Source of the DNA: Arthrobacter sp. Leaf337
GTDB lineage: Bacteria; Actinomycetota; Actinomycetes; Actinomycetales; Micrococcaceae
NCBI RefSeq assembly: GCF_001423745.1
Contig: NZ_LMPC01000002.1
Span: forward strand, 182,288 to 246,287
DNA: 64,000 bases
Direction: 5' to 3'
Made by a program: the position numbers and the translations under genes. The notes under the pieces were generated by a model that was not told where the DNA came from, made no database searches, and saw only the letters and a list, made by a program, of their open reading frames with translations. Positions 1 through 7,886 of the stretch are shown piece by piece; the stretch's first letter is position 1; each line of letters opens with the position of its first letter.

Positions 1-1
1 A

Positions 2-547
2 GACCACGAATGGCCGCGGTCCTACCCGGCCACCATCGTGGTGACGCAGGGAACCGTGGACAACATAGACCAGAACAAGCTGATCGTCCCTGCGCTCGAA
101 GCCGTGAAGGACATGGACGCGCTGGTGATCGTTGCCACCGGCGGACGCGGCACCGACGAATTGAAGGCCCGGTACCCGCAGCCCAACATCATCGTGCGCG
201 ACTATGTGGACTTCGCCAAAGTCTTCGAGTTCACCGATGTGTTCATCAGCAACGGCGGTTTTGGCGGCGTGCAGCTGAGCCTGTCCAAGGGCGTCCCGCT
301 GGTGGTGTCCGGCATCAACGAGGGCAAGAGCGACGTCAATGCCCGGGTGGAGTACGCCGGCGTGGGCATCAGCCTGCGGACTGAGGCACCCAGGCCCGGC
401 GACATAGCCCGGGCGGTGGCTGACGTCCTGGGTGATCCCGCCTGGAAGAGGCGGGCTGCCCAGATGCGGGAGCAGTTTGACCAGGCGGACCCCGCCGAGG
501 CGGCTGCCGCCGTCGTCGAAGGTGCAGGGGCCGTCACCGGCTCCTAG
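2..547 (+). CDS. Glycosyltransferase, GT1/MGT-like, 3' part only
   Basis: The frame is open from the window edge, so the N-terminal acceptor domain is missing and only about 181 C-terminal residues are visible. These match the nucleotide-sugar-binding half of UDP-glycosyltransferase-like GT-B enzymes: a strand with ATIVVTQGTVDN, then VIVATGGRG, then a donor-site region containing NGGFGGVQLSLSKGVPLV and the SDVNARVEYAGVGI segment. GT1 enzymes move a sugar from a nucleotide donor to a small hydrophobic acceptor. The acceptor here cannot be guessed. The gene ends just before a lipoprotein gene on the same strand. Confidence 0.8.
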   Translation, partial: DHEWPRSYPATIVVTQGTVDNIDQNKLIVPALEAVKDMDALVIVATGGRGTDELKARYPQPNIIVRDYVDFAKVFEFTDVFISNGGFGGVQLSLSKGVPLVVSGINEGKSDVNARVEYAGVGISLRTEAPRPGDIARAVADVLGDPAWKRRAAQMREQFDQADPAEAAAAVVEGAGAVTGS

Positions 548-561
548 CCGGTGACGGCATA

Positions 562-1269
562 ATGGAGCCCATGCGACGGACTGTACCGGGGATCCTGGCC
601 GCCCTCATCCTGCTGGCCTGCACTTCGTGCACCATCACCCGGGAGGACCCGGACTACGTCCCGCCGCCGCCGCTTCCCGCGCTGGAACAGCTCAAGCAGG
701 CCCCGGTGGCGGACGCCGCCCCGTTCTCCGCGGGCGAAGGTGTGCTGAGTTTCGTCACTGCCGATCACAGCGCCGTCTGCTCGCTGACTTCGCAACGCGG
801 CGAGCACATCAACCTGCCGTACGAGCAGAACGCCTATAGCGACGGCGCCAACAACAAGCTGGCAATCGTCCCTGTGGCCCACTGCGAACTCGCCGCATAC
901 CCCAAACCCGAGGCCGCCGACGTGACGGACGACTGTGCCGGCACCGGCCTGGGCTACCTCGGCGGCGCCGCGCTGCTCACTCCGGACAAGGCGACCTACG
1001 GGGAATGCCGCTCCGGCGTGACCCGGATGGAGGCGGAGTTCGGGCCCAAGGGCACCAAAGCCGGCCCCATCTCCCAGCTGCCCGTCCTGGCGGACGGACA
1101 GAACCTTGAGCGGAACGGCCTGCGCTGCTCGGCCTATAACGACGGCGTGGCCTGCGGAAACGTGTCTGCGGGCGTTGCTTTCTTCATTTCGCGGGACCAT
1201 TACGAACTAGTTTCCGGAGAGGGCGCGGACCCCACCGTAACGCCGTCAGGGGCGCCAAAATCCCCGTAA
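562..1269 (+). CDS. Putative secreted lipoprotein of unknown function
   Basis: The protein has about 235 residues. A short basic N-terminus (MRR) is followed by a hydrophobic stretch ending in LLAC, which fits a lipobox with the lipidated cysteine near residue 20. The mature part is polar, has several cysteines that could form disulfides (for example SAVCSLTS, GECRSG, LRCSAY, VACGNV) and ends in a Thr/Pro-rich tail. I do not recognise a domain. The ATG at 571 is an equally possible start and would shorten the signal peptide by three residues. It follows the glycosyltransferase by 14 bases and could share its transcript. Confidence 0.65.
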   Translation: MEPMRRTVPGILAALILLACTSCTITREDPDYVPPPPLPALEQLKQAPVADAAPFSAGEGVLSFVTADHSAVCSLTSQRGEHINLPYEQNAYSDGANNKLAIVPVAHCELAAYPKPEAADVTDDCAGTGLGYLGGAALLTPDKATYGECRSGVTRMEAEFGPKGTKAGPISQLPVLADGQNLERNGLRCSAYNDGVACGNVSAGVAFFISRDHYELVSGEGADPTVTPSGAPKSP

Positions 1270-1493
1270 TCTAGGGGTTTTTCTACGCTCCATAGAATAG
1301 TGTCCTTACTCACATAACGGGTACTCTGGAACGGGCCGGTCCGAAGAAAGGACTAGAGTTCCGAGAGGAGCATTGCGCCGTGTGGCTCGTTTCCTAACCT
1401 GTCGCAGGGTGCGTTTATTCCGCAGCCCGGTAACCACGATTACGTGGGGTCCGGCTGTACAGAAACTACTTCGACGTAGAAGGACACTAAACC

Positions 1494-2663
1494 GTGGACC
1501 TGTTTGAATATCAGGCGCGCGATATGTTCGAGGCGCACGGTGTACCCGTGCTTGCTGGCATCGTGGCGCACACCCCTGAAGAAGCAAAGGCAGCTGCCGA
1601 GAAGATCGGCGGCGTAACTGTCGTCAAGGCACAGGTTAAGGTCGGTGGCCGCGGCAAGGCCGGCGGCGTTAAGGTCGCAAAGACCGCCGATGAGGCGCTG
1701 GAGCACTCCACCAACATCCTGGGCATGGACATCAAGGGCCACACGGTCAACAAGGTCATGATTGCCCAGGGCGCGGACATCGCCGAGGAATACTACTTCT
1801 CCGTCCTTCTGGACCGGGCCAACCGCAACTACCTGGCCATGTGCTCGGTTGAAGGCGGCATGGAAATCGAACAGCTCGCCGTCGAACGCCCCGACGCCCT
1901 GGCCAAGGTCGCCATCGATCCCGCAGTGGGCATCGACCAGGCCAAGGCCGACGAAATCGTTGCCGCTGCCGGCTTCGCTGAGGAACTGCGCGGCAAAGTC
2001 GCCGACGTCATCCTGAAGCTCTGGGACGTTTTCAAGAAGGAAGACGCCACCCTGGTGGAGGTCAACCCGCTGGTCAAGACCGGCGCCGGCGACATCGTTG
2101 CCCTTGACGGCAAGGTGACCCTGGACGAGAACGCCGATTTCCGGCACGCCAAGCACGCACTCCTGGAAGACAAGGACGCTGCTGACCCGCTCGAGGCCAA
2201 GGCCAAGGCGCAGGACCTGAACTACGTCAAGCTGGACGGCGAAGTCGGCATCATCGGCAACGGCGCCGGCCTGGTCATGTCCACCCTGGACGTCGTTGCC
2301 TACGCCGGTGAAAACCACGGCAACGTCAAGCCGGCCAACTTCCTGGACATCGGCGGCGGAGCCTCCGCCGAGGTCATGGCAGCCGGCCTGGACGTCATCC
2401 TGGGCGACGAGCAGGTCAAGTCCGTGTTCGTGAACGTCTTCGGCGGAATCACCGCCTGTGACGCAGTGGCCAAGGGCATCGTCGGAGCACTGGCCGAGCT
2501 GGGCCACTCCGCGAACAAGCCGCTGGTCGTCCGCCTCGACGGAAACAACGTCGAGGAAGGCCGCCGCATCCTGGCCGAGGCCAACCACCCGCTGGTTACC
2601 CTGGCCGCCACCATGGACGAGGGCGCCGACAAGGCCGCCGAGCTCGCCAACGCAGCTAAGTAA
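1494..2663 (+). CDS. sucC: Succinyl-CoA synthetase (ADP-forming) beta subunit
   Basis: The protein has 389 residues, the usual length. It starts with [19 protein letters not shown], typical of SucC, and has an ATP-grasp domain with [16 protein letters not shown] near residues 45-60. The C-terminal CoA-ligase domain contains [10 protein letters not shown] and the segment [12 protein letters not shown]. It makes succinate and ATP from succinyl-CoA in the cytosolic TCA cycle as a heteromer with SucD. The start is GTG, with AGAAGG at about 1479-1484 as ribosome site. sucD follows after 11 bases, so the two form an operon. Inositol breakdown through MmsA yields acetyl-CoA and malonate semialdehyde products that feed this cycle. 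Confidence 0.97.
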   Translation: MDLFEYQARDMFEAHGVPVLAGIVAHTPEEAKAAAEKIGGVTVVKAQVKVGGRGKAGGVKVAKTADEALEHSTNILGMDIKGHTVNKVMIAQGADIAEEYYFSVLLDRANRNYLAMCSVEGGMEIEQLAVERPDALAKVAIDPAVGIDQAKADEIVAAAGFAEELRGKVADVILKLWDVFKKEDATLVEVNPLVKTGAGDIVALDGKVTLDENADFRHAKHALLEDKDAADPLEAKAKAQDLNYVKLDGEVGIIGNGAGLVMSTLDVVAYAGENHGNVKPANFLDIGGGASAEVMAAGLDVILGDEQVKSVFVNVFGGITACDAVAKGIVGALAELGHSANKPLVVRLDGNNVEEGRRILAEANHPLVTLAATMDEGADKAAELANAAK

Positions 2664-2674
2664 AGGGACGCACC

Positions 2675-3577
2675 ATGTCTATCTATCTGAACAAGGACTC
2701 CAAGGTCATCGTCCAGGGCATCACCGGCGGCGAAGGCACCAAGCACACCGCCCTGATGCTCAAGGCCGGCACCAACGTTGTTGGCGGCGTCAACGCCCGC
2801 AAGGCCGGCACCACGGTCCTGCACGGCGATAACGAAATCACCGTTTTCGGCACCGTCAAGGAAGCCATGGCCGAGACCGGCGCCGACGTCTCCATCGTCT
2901 TCGTCCCCCCGGCATTCACCAAGGACGCCGTCGTTGAAGCCATCGAGGCCGGCATCGGCCTGGTCGTTGTCATCACCGAAGGCGTGCCGGTCCAGGACTC
3001 CGCCGAGTTCTGGGCACTGGCTCAGTCCACGGTTGACGCCAACGGCAAGCAGGTCACCCGCATCATCGGACCGAACTGCCCCGGCATCATCACCCCGGGC
3101 GAGGCCCTCGTGGGCATCACCCCGGCAAACATCACGGGCAAGGGCCCCATCGGCCTGGTCTCCAAGTCCGGTACCTTGACCTACCAGATGATGTACGAAC
3201 TGCGCGACCTGGGCTTCTCCACCGCCATCGGCATCGGCGGCGACCCCGTCATCGGCACCACGCACATCGATGCACTGGAAGCCTTCGAAGCCGACCCCGA
3301 GACCAAGGCGATCGTCATGATCGGCGAGATCGGCGGCGACGCCGAAGAGCGTGCCGCTGACTACATCAAGGCTCACGTCACCAAGCCGGTTGTAGGCTAC
3401 GTGGCAGGCTTCACCGCTCCGGAAGGTAAGACCATGGGCCACGCAGGCGCCATCGTCTCCGGTTCCGCGGGCACCGCACAGGCCAAGAAGGAAGCCCTCG
3501 AGGCTGCCGGCGTCAAGGTCGGCAAGACGCCGTCCGAGACCGCCAAGCTCCTGCGCGAGGTCTTCGCGACCCTCTAG
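2675..3577 (+). CDS. sucD: Succinyl-CoA synthetase (ADP-forming) alpha subunit
   Basis: The protein has 300 residues. The N-terminal CoA-binding Rossmann domain starts [25 protein letters not shown]. The ligase motif [15 protein letters not shown] is near residue 129. The phospho-histidine lies in [10 protein letters not shown] (His256). It forms the catalytic phosphoenzyme and partners SucC. The ATG is preceded by AAAGGGACGCACC. The operon ends at a long perfect hairpin from 3611. Confidence 0.97.
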   Translation: MSIYLNKDSKVIVQGITGGEGTKHTALMLKAGTNVVGGVNARKAGTTVLHGDNEITVFGTVKEAMAETGADVSIVFVPPAFTKDAVVEAIEAGIGLVVVITEGVPVQDSAEFWALAQSTVDANGKQVTRIIGPNCPGIITPGEALVGITPANITGKGPIGLVSKSGTLTYQMMYELRDLGFSTAIGIGGDPVIGTTHIDALEAFEADPETKAIVMIGEIGGDAEERAADYIKAHVTKPVVGYVAGFTAPEGKTMGHAGAIVSGSAGTAQAKKEALEAAGVKVGKTPSETAKLLREVFATL

Positions 3578-3610
3578 GTCACGCCCCTCCACGCAGAAAC
3601 GTTTTAGAGT

Positions 3611-3664
3611 ACGACGGCGTCCGGCCGCCTTCCCCAGGAAGGCAACCGGACGCCGTCGTGCTTT
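3611..3664 (+). terminator. Strong hairpin terminator after sucCD
   Basis: ACGACGGCGTCCGG at 3611-3624 pairs perfectly with 3646-3659, and the loop itself contains a second 7-bp stem (GCCTTCC/GGAAGGC at 3627-3643). There is only a short CTTTAA after it and no U tract, which is common in high-GC actinobacteria. It lies between convergent genes, so it may act in both directions. Confidence 0.75.
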
Positions 3665-3696
3665 AACCGGCAGTTCCCGGCGCCCACATCCGCGGC

Positions 3697-3753
3697 AGCG
3701 CGAACGGACAGTTGGGCCCCCCGGACGGACGGCCCCAAGTGTCCGTTCGCGCT
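3697..3753. repeat. Palindromic dispersed repeat, copy 1
   Basis: The long imperfect inverted repeat begins AGCGCGAACGGACAGTTGGG and ends with the complement, reaching TCGCGCT at 3753 beside the stop codon of the next minus-strand gene. A second copy with the same arms lies at 43359-43424 in the opposite orientation. Within both copies one arm reads ACAGTTG and the other ACACTTG, so the central mismatch is conserved. Confidence 0.7.
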
Positions 3754-4225
3754 ATTTGCCGAGCAGCTCGTCCAGTTGGTCGTAGCCGGCGGCGATGCCG
3801 GACTCCATGCCGTCGGTGAGGAACTTCTCCCGGGCCTCGACGCTGGGGTATACGGACCGGCCGGTGAGCCTGGAGCGTCCCCCCGGCAGGTCCTGGAACG
3901 TGGCGAATTCCAGCGTGACGGTGTCCGGGTAGCCCTCGTACTCGAAGGTCTGCAGCACGAAGGCGTTCTCGCGGACCGTGTGGAAGACGCCCCGGAAGGC
4001 GTGCTGGCGGCCGTCCCGGCCCTCCTGCACGAAGCGGTACGTTCCGCCCGTGCGGCAGTCAAAGACGTCGATCCTCGTGCTCAGTTCCCGCGGTCCGATC
4101 CATTGCCGGAAGGCCTCCGCATCGGAGTGGGCGCGGAAGACGGCTGCCGCCGGGTAATCAAACTCCCGCTCGGAGTCCACAAAGGGCACATTCTCCGGGG
4201 CCACGAGCTTCAGTGCGTTGCTCAT
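3752..4225 (-). CDS. SRPBCC (AHSA1/START-like) domain protein
   Basis: The protein has 157 residues and the AHSA1-like order: EREFDYPAAAVFRAHSDAEAFRQW near the start, RTGGTYRF in the middle, GVFHTVRENAFVLQTFEYEG, and a final amphipathic helix with GYDQLDELL. Such proteins bind hydrophobic ligands or remodel clients; the ligand is unknown. The ATG at 4225 overlaps the stop of the upstream SRPBCC gene by four bases, so the two are translationally coupled. The two are close paralogues and probably arose by tandem duplication. An ArsR regulator heads the operon. Confidence 0.85.
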   Translation of the reverse strand: MSNALKLVAPENVPFVDSEREFDYPAAAVFRAHSDAEAFRQWIGPRELSTRIDVFDCRTGGTYRFVQEGRDGRQHAFRGVFHTVRENAFVLQTFEYEGYPDTVTLEFATFQDLPGGRSRLTGRSVYPSVEAREKFLTDGMESGIAAGYDQLDELLGK

Positions 4226-4764
4226 GCCGTCACCTTTCCGGCCTCCGACTGGCCCGTGGCGGAGGTGCCCGTGACCAAGGTGCCCGCGGCGGCGCCGCTG
4301 AGGAGCTCGTCGAGCCGCTCGTAGCCCTCCGTCATGCCGCCCTCCATGCCGGACTGCGCCATCCCGTCGCGGGCCTCCTGGCTGGGGTAGACGGAGTGGC
4401 CTGTCAGACGGCACCGGCCGCCGCCCAGGTCCTCGAAGGTGAGGTACTCGATGCTGACCACGTCCGGGTAACCGTCGAACTCGAATGTCTGGACGGCGAA
4501 CTCGTTCTCGCGGACAGTGTGGAAGATGCCGTTGAAGCCGTAGCTTTGACCGTCGGGGGCGGTGTGCGTATAGCGGTAGCTTCCGCCGGTCCGGAAATCG
4601 TAGTGGTCGATGTCCATCCGGAGGCCGCGGGGGCCAAGCCACTGCGCGATCAGCTCGGGCTCCTTGTGGGCACGGAAGACGTCAGCCACCGGGAAATCGA
4701 ACTCCCGCTCGTACTCGATGAAGGGCTGCCCCTCCGGAACAGTGAGTTTCAGGGAATTGCTCAT
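4222..4764 (-). CDS. SRPBCC (AHSA1/START-like) domain protein, paralogue
   Basis: The protein has 180 residues, closely similar to its downstream neighbour (EREFDFPVADVFRAH, RTGGSYRYTH, GIFHTVRENEFAVQTFE). It carries an extra 25-residue Ala/Thr/Gly-rich tail, ending at GKVTA. The ATG at 4764 shares its A with the TGA of the upstream arsR-type gene. A GTG one codon earlier is possible but would overlap more. ArsR-AHSA1 operons are common in actinobacteria and the regulator usually represses the pair; the inducer is unknown. Confidence 0.85.
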   Translation of the reverse strand: MSNSLKLTVPEGQPFIEYEREFDFPVADVFRAHKEPELIAQWLGPRGLRMDIDHYDFRTGGSYRYTHTAPDGQSYGFNGIFHTVRENEFAVQTFEFDGYPDVVSIEYLTFEDLGGGRCRLTGHSVYPSQEARDGMAQSGMEGGMTEGYERLDELLSGAAAGTLVTGTSATGQSEAGKVTA

Positions 4765-5123
4765 CACGAATCCTTTGCCTGGGTGCCGCGTGAGGCGGCA
4801 TTTGCTTGAAGCACGGCATCAAGGCTGCGGAACTGCCCCTCGCGGACCAGCCGGTACTGGTCGATCCATGCGGTGAGCGCCTCCAGCCGTGCGGGGTTCA
4901 GGTGGACGGGCCTGCGCTGGGCGTCACGCGTGCGCGTGACCAGCTGTGCCTGCTCGAGGACCTGGATGTGCTTCGAGACCGCCTGCTTGGTGATCGCGAA
5001 GGGTTCCGCCAGTTCGTTTACGGTGGCCGGGCCCCGGCTGAGCCGGGAGATGATGCGGCGGCGGACCGGGTCGGCGAGGGCCAGGAAGGCTGCATCGAGC
5101 AGTTCGTCGTCGCCGGTGTCCAT
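4764..5123 (-). CDS. ArsR-family winged-helix regulator
   Basis: The protein has 119 residues. A winged helix covers residues 10-85, with ALADPVRRRIISRLSRGPATV and the recognition region AITKQAVSKHIQVLEQAQLV, typical of ArsR/SmtB repressors that are not metal sensors. No paired metal-binding cysteines are visible. It leads a three-gene operon with two SRPBCC proteins and is divergent from the tautomerase gene, with about 196 bases between them. It probably controls its own operon. Confidence 0.88.
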   Translation of the reverse strand: MDTGDDELLDAAFLALADPVRRRIISRLSRGPATVNELAEPFAITKQAVSKHIQVLEQAQLVTRTRDAQRRPVHLNPARLEALTAWIDQYRLVREGQFRSLDAVLQANAASRGTQAKDS

Positions 5124-5261
5124 GGCCTGCCAATCACCCCGCCCCGTTGCCTGGTGTCAAAACAGTGAATATGTAATCAATCAATTGCTTTATCAACCTC
5201 TTAGTTGTTTAAGGCTACGCCCGAAGCGGGAACGCTGGCAAGGGGCCATTTCCGGCGGGTC

Positions 5262-5305
5262 TTGTTCTTCGCCGATGTACTTTGTTAGTATGTCAGGACA
5301 AACTA
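5262..5305 (+). promoter_or_regulatory. Inositol-type operator (5286-5305) over a promoter
   Basis: TAGTATGTCAGGACAAACTA at 5286-5305 is a near-perfect 20-bp palindrome. TTGTTC at 5262-5267 and TAGTAT at 5286-5291 are 18 bases apart and could be the -35 and -10, so a bound repressor would cover the -10. The core, read as TGTCCTGACA on the other strand, fits the IolR consensus I recall from Corynebacterium (KGWCHTRACA). The site lies 14 bases before the tautomerase start. Confidence 0.65.
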
Positions 5306-5319
5306 CTGAAGGAGCTAAC

Positions 5320-5724
5320 GTGCCGCTGGTACGAATTGATGTGAACCAGGGGCGCAGCCCCGAGGATCTGCGCCGCCTCAGTCGGGGGATCCATGATGCG
5401 ATCCTGGCCGAGTACGGGATTCCGGAGCGCGACTATTTCCACGTCCTCACCGAACACTCCCGCGGGCAGATCTTCGCCCAGGATGCCGGACTCGGCTTTG
5501 AGCGCACGCCGGATGTGGTGATGATCCAGATCTTTACCCAGGGCGGCCGGAGCCAGGAGGCGAAACAGTCGCTCTTTGCAGCCATCGCCGGAAGGTTGGC
5601 GGAGCTGGGAGTGGCCGGTGAGGATGTGTTCATCGGGTACGTGGAGAACACTGCCGGCGACTGGTCGTTCGGCTTCGGGCGGGCCCAGTATGTCACCGGC
5701 GAGCTGGCCGTTCCGCGGAAATAA
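5320..5724 (+). CDS. Tautomerase-superfamily protein (MIF/4-OT fold)
   Basis: The protein has 134 residues beginning MPLVRIDVNQGRS, so the catalytic Pro1 expected in this superfamily is exposed once Met is removed. The pattern SPEDLRRLSRGIHDAI and VMIQIF fits the two beta-alpha-beta halves of a Tautomerase_2-type subunit. The start is GTG at 5320 with AAGGAG at about 5309-5314; longer readings from upstream would destroy the Pro1. Enzymes of the family interconvert keto and enol forms. It sits at the head of the inositol region and carries the same palindrome as iolC and the ABC importer, so a role with inositol-derived keto intermediates is an inference. Confidence 0.85.
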   Translation: MPLVRIDVNQGRSPEDLRRLSRGIHDAILAEYGIPERDYFHVLTEHSRGQIFAQDAGLGFERTPDVVMIQIFTQGGRSQEAKQSLFAAIAGRLAELGVAGEDVFIGYVENTAGDWSFGFGRAQYVTGELAVPRK

Positions 5725-5789
5725 TCCCCGCCCTGAGCCTGCGATGTGCGGCCCGGGGGCTGCCGTTTCGGTGCGCTATGCCAAGTTGT

Positions 5790-5825
5790 AAATATGTCAG
5801 TACAAACCTTTGACAGGACAATAAT
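5790..5825 (+). promoter_or_regulatory. Double IolR-like operator before iolC
   Basis: Two imperfect copies of the palindrome overlap: one centred on TGTCAGTACA (5795-5804) and one on TGACAGGACA (5811-5820). Their centres are 16 bases apart. TTGACA at 5809-5814 could be a -35 element inside the second copy. The pair lies upstream of iolC and probably controls the long iolC-iolG operon. Confidence 0.6.
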
Positions 5826-5932
5826 TCTAGGGCAAAGTAGTGGTTGTGGCCCCGCTCACGGGGGTCCGCCAGGAACCGGAGCTCTATCTGTTCAGAGGTA
5901 CAGAGTTCAAACCAGAAAGGTCCGCGATTACC

Positions 5933-6934
5933 GTGACCCACGAACTGCTCACGATCGGGCGCATCAGCGTTGATATCTACCCGAACGACATCGGGGTTGA
6001 TCTGGAGGACGTCACGTCCTTCGGCAAGTACCTCGGTGGATCGCCTTCCAACGTGGCTGTCGCAGCCGCCCGGCACGGCCGCCGGACCGGAGTGATCACC
6101 CGCACCGGCGACGACGCCTTCGGTAAGTACCTGCACCGTGAACTGCGCAAGTTCAACGTGGACGACACTTTCGTTACACCGGTGAAGGAATGGCCCACCG
6201 CAGTGACGTTCTGCGCAATCAAACCGCCGGAAGACTTCCCGCTCTACTTCTACGGGCGCTTCCCCACGGCACCGGACCTGCAGATCAAGGCCGAAGAGCT
6301 GGATCTGGACGCCATCCGGGACGCACGGATCTTCTGGTCCACCGTGACCGGACTGTGCCAGGAGCCCAGCCGTGAAGCGCACATCAAGGCCCACGAGGCC
6401 CGCCCGCAGGCCGGCCTCAAGGAAGGCCAGTACACCATCCTCGACCTGGACTACCGCCCCATGTTTTGGGCGTCGGAAGAGGAAGCCCGGGCACAGGTCG
6501 CCAGGATCCTGCCGCATGTCACGGTGGCGATCGGCAACGACAAGGAGTGCGCCGTGGCCGTGGGTGAGGGAACCCCGGACGAGCAGGCAGACCGCCTCCT
6601 GGCCGCCGGCGTCGAAATCGCCGTCGTCAAGCTCGGCCCCGAAGGCGTGATGGCCAAGACCCGCACCGAGCGTGTGGTGTCCGCCCCCGTTCCGGTGGAG
6701 ACCGTCAACGGCCTTGGTGCCGGTGACTCGTTCGGCGGAGCGTTCTGCCACGGGCTGCTGTCCGGCTGGAGCCTTGCCGAGGTCCTCGACTACGCGAACG
6801 CCGCCGGCGCGATCGTCGCCTCCCGCCTGTCCTGCGCCGACGCCATGCCGACGCCGGGCGAGGTCACCTTGCTGCTGGCCGAGCGCGGCCGCCTGGTTCC
6901 CGGTCAGTTCGCCACTGAAGGAGCAGCACTGTGA
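5933..6934 (+). CDS. iolC: 5-dehydro-2-deoxygluconokinase
   Basis: The protein has 333 residues, a PfkB/ribokinase-family sugar kinase. It shows the family signature GGSPSNVAVAAARHGRR near residue 33 and the C-terminal anion hole and base VNGLGAGDSFGGAF. It phosphorylates 2-deoxy-5-keto-gluconate in inositol breakdown. GTG at 5933 is chosen because it gives the usual length and follows AGAAAGG; the open frame extends to 5840 but would add about 31 non-conserved residues running back to the operator region. Its stop overlaps the next start by four bases. Confidence 0.93.
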   Translation: MTHELLTIGRISVDIYPNDIGVDLEDVTSFGKYLGGSPSNVAVAAARHGRRTGVITRTGDDAFGKYLHRELRKFNVDDTFVTPVKEWPTAVTFCAIKPPEDFPLYFYGRFPTAPDLQIKAEELDLDAIRDARIFWSTVTGLCQEPSREAHIKAHEARPQAGLKEGQYTILDLDYRPMFWASEEEARAQVARILPHVTVAIGNDKECAVAVGEGTPDEQADRLLAAGVEIAVVKLGPEGVMAKTRTERVVSAPVPVETVNGLGAGDSFGGAFCHGLLSGWSLAEVLDYANAAGAIVASRLSCADAMPTPGEVTLLLAERGRLVPGQFATEGAAL

Positions 6935-7881
6935 CTCTCACACCCATCGCCTCGAACAATGCCCTGGACGACGATCCCCGCCGCTACGCGCACTTGAGCA
7001 CCATCCGCTTGGAGGACCCGGACGCTGTTGCCCGCGCCGCCAAGGCCCGGCGCCGGCACCCCGGCCTGAAATACGGCCGGCAGAACTTCATCGTCGCGGC
7101 CGACCACCCGGCCCGCGGCGCCCTCGCCGTCGGCAATGATCCGGTGGCCATGGCGGACCGCCGCCAGCTGCTGGACCGGTTGCAGATCGCGCTGGCCAAC
7201 CCGGATGTGGACGGCGTGCTCGCTTCCCCGGACATCATGGACGACCTGCTGCTGCTCGGTGCGCTCGACGGCAAACTGATTTTCGGTTCGATGAACCGCG
7301 GCGGACTGTCCGGCCTGGTCAACGAGTTCGATGACCGCTTCACCGGCCACACCGCCGCTGCACTGGAGGCCCTGGGGGCCGACGGCGGCAAGATGCTCAC
7401 CCGCATCTGCCTCGGCGACCCCGACACGGTGGCCCTGCTGGAGGCGACGGCCAAGGCCATCGACTCCCTCGCCGAACGCAAGCTGATCGCCATGGTTGAG
7501 CCCTTCCTGTCCGTCCGCGAAAACGGCAAGGTCCGCAACGACCTCTCCACCAACGCCGTCATCAAATCCATCGCCATCGCCGAAGGCCTCGGCTCCACCA
7601 GCGCGTACACCTGGATGAAACTCCCCGTGGTGGCCGAGATGGAGCGCGTGATGGCCGCCACCACCATGCCCACCGTGCTGCTGGGCGGCGACCCGGAGGG
7701 CACCCAGGACGAAGTCTTCGCCACGTGGGAAGCCGCCCTGGCCCTCCCCGGCGTGCAGGGCCTCACCGTCGGCCGGACCCTCCTGTACCCGCAGGACGGT
7801 GATGTTGCCGGCGCCGTGGCCACTGCAGCCTCCCTCCTTCACCACACCGCATCAGCCCACACCGCAGAAGTATCGGAGTAA
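6931..7881 (+). CDS. Cgl0158-type TIM-barrel aldolase, likely inositol step
   Basis: The protein has 316 residues starting at GTG in a GTGA overlap with iolC. It matches the actinobacterial Cgl0158 family, annotated as a (beta/alpha)8 barrel or class I aldolase-like protein, with FIVAADHPARGALAVG near residue 53, GKLIFGSMNRGG, a possible Schiff-base lysine in TWMKLPVV, and VLLGGDPEG. In Corynebacterium the homologue also follows iolC. No separate iolJ is seen in the window, so it is a good candidate for cleavage of the phosphorylated deoxyketogluconate into dihydroxyacetone phosphate and malonate semialdehyde. That role is inferred from position. Confidence 0.8.
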   Translation: MTLTPIASNNALDDDPRRYAHLSTIRLEDPDAVARAAKARRRHPGLKYGRQNFIVAADHPARGALAVGNDPVAMADRRQLLDRLQIALANPDVDGVLASPDIMDDLLLLGALDGKLIFGSMNRGGLSGLVNEFDDRFTGHTAAALEALGADGGKMLTRICLGDPDTVALLEATAKAIDSLAERKLIAMVEPFLSVRENGKVRNDLSTNAVIKSIAIAEGLGSTSAYTWMKLPVVAEMERVMAATTMPTVLLGGDPEGTQDEVFATWEAALALPGVQGLTVGRTLLYPQDGDVAGAVATAASLLHHTASAHTAEVSE

Positions 7882-7886
7882 TTCCC

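Noticed and set aside
1306..1480. Inverted repeat CTCTGGAAC/GTTCCGAGAG upstream of sucC
   Set aside because: One arm carries an extra base and the spacing is long; no known regulator fits. Not enough to call an operator.
4873..5319. Long upstream extension of the tautomerase
   Set aside because: It would run through the operator and antisense to arsR, and remove the required N-terminal Pro.
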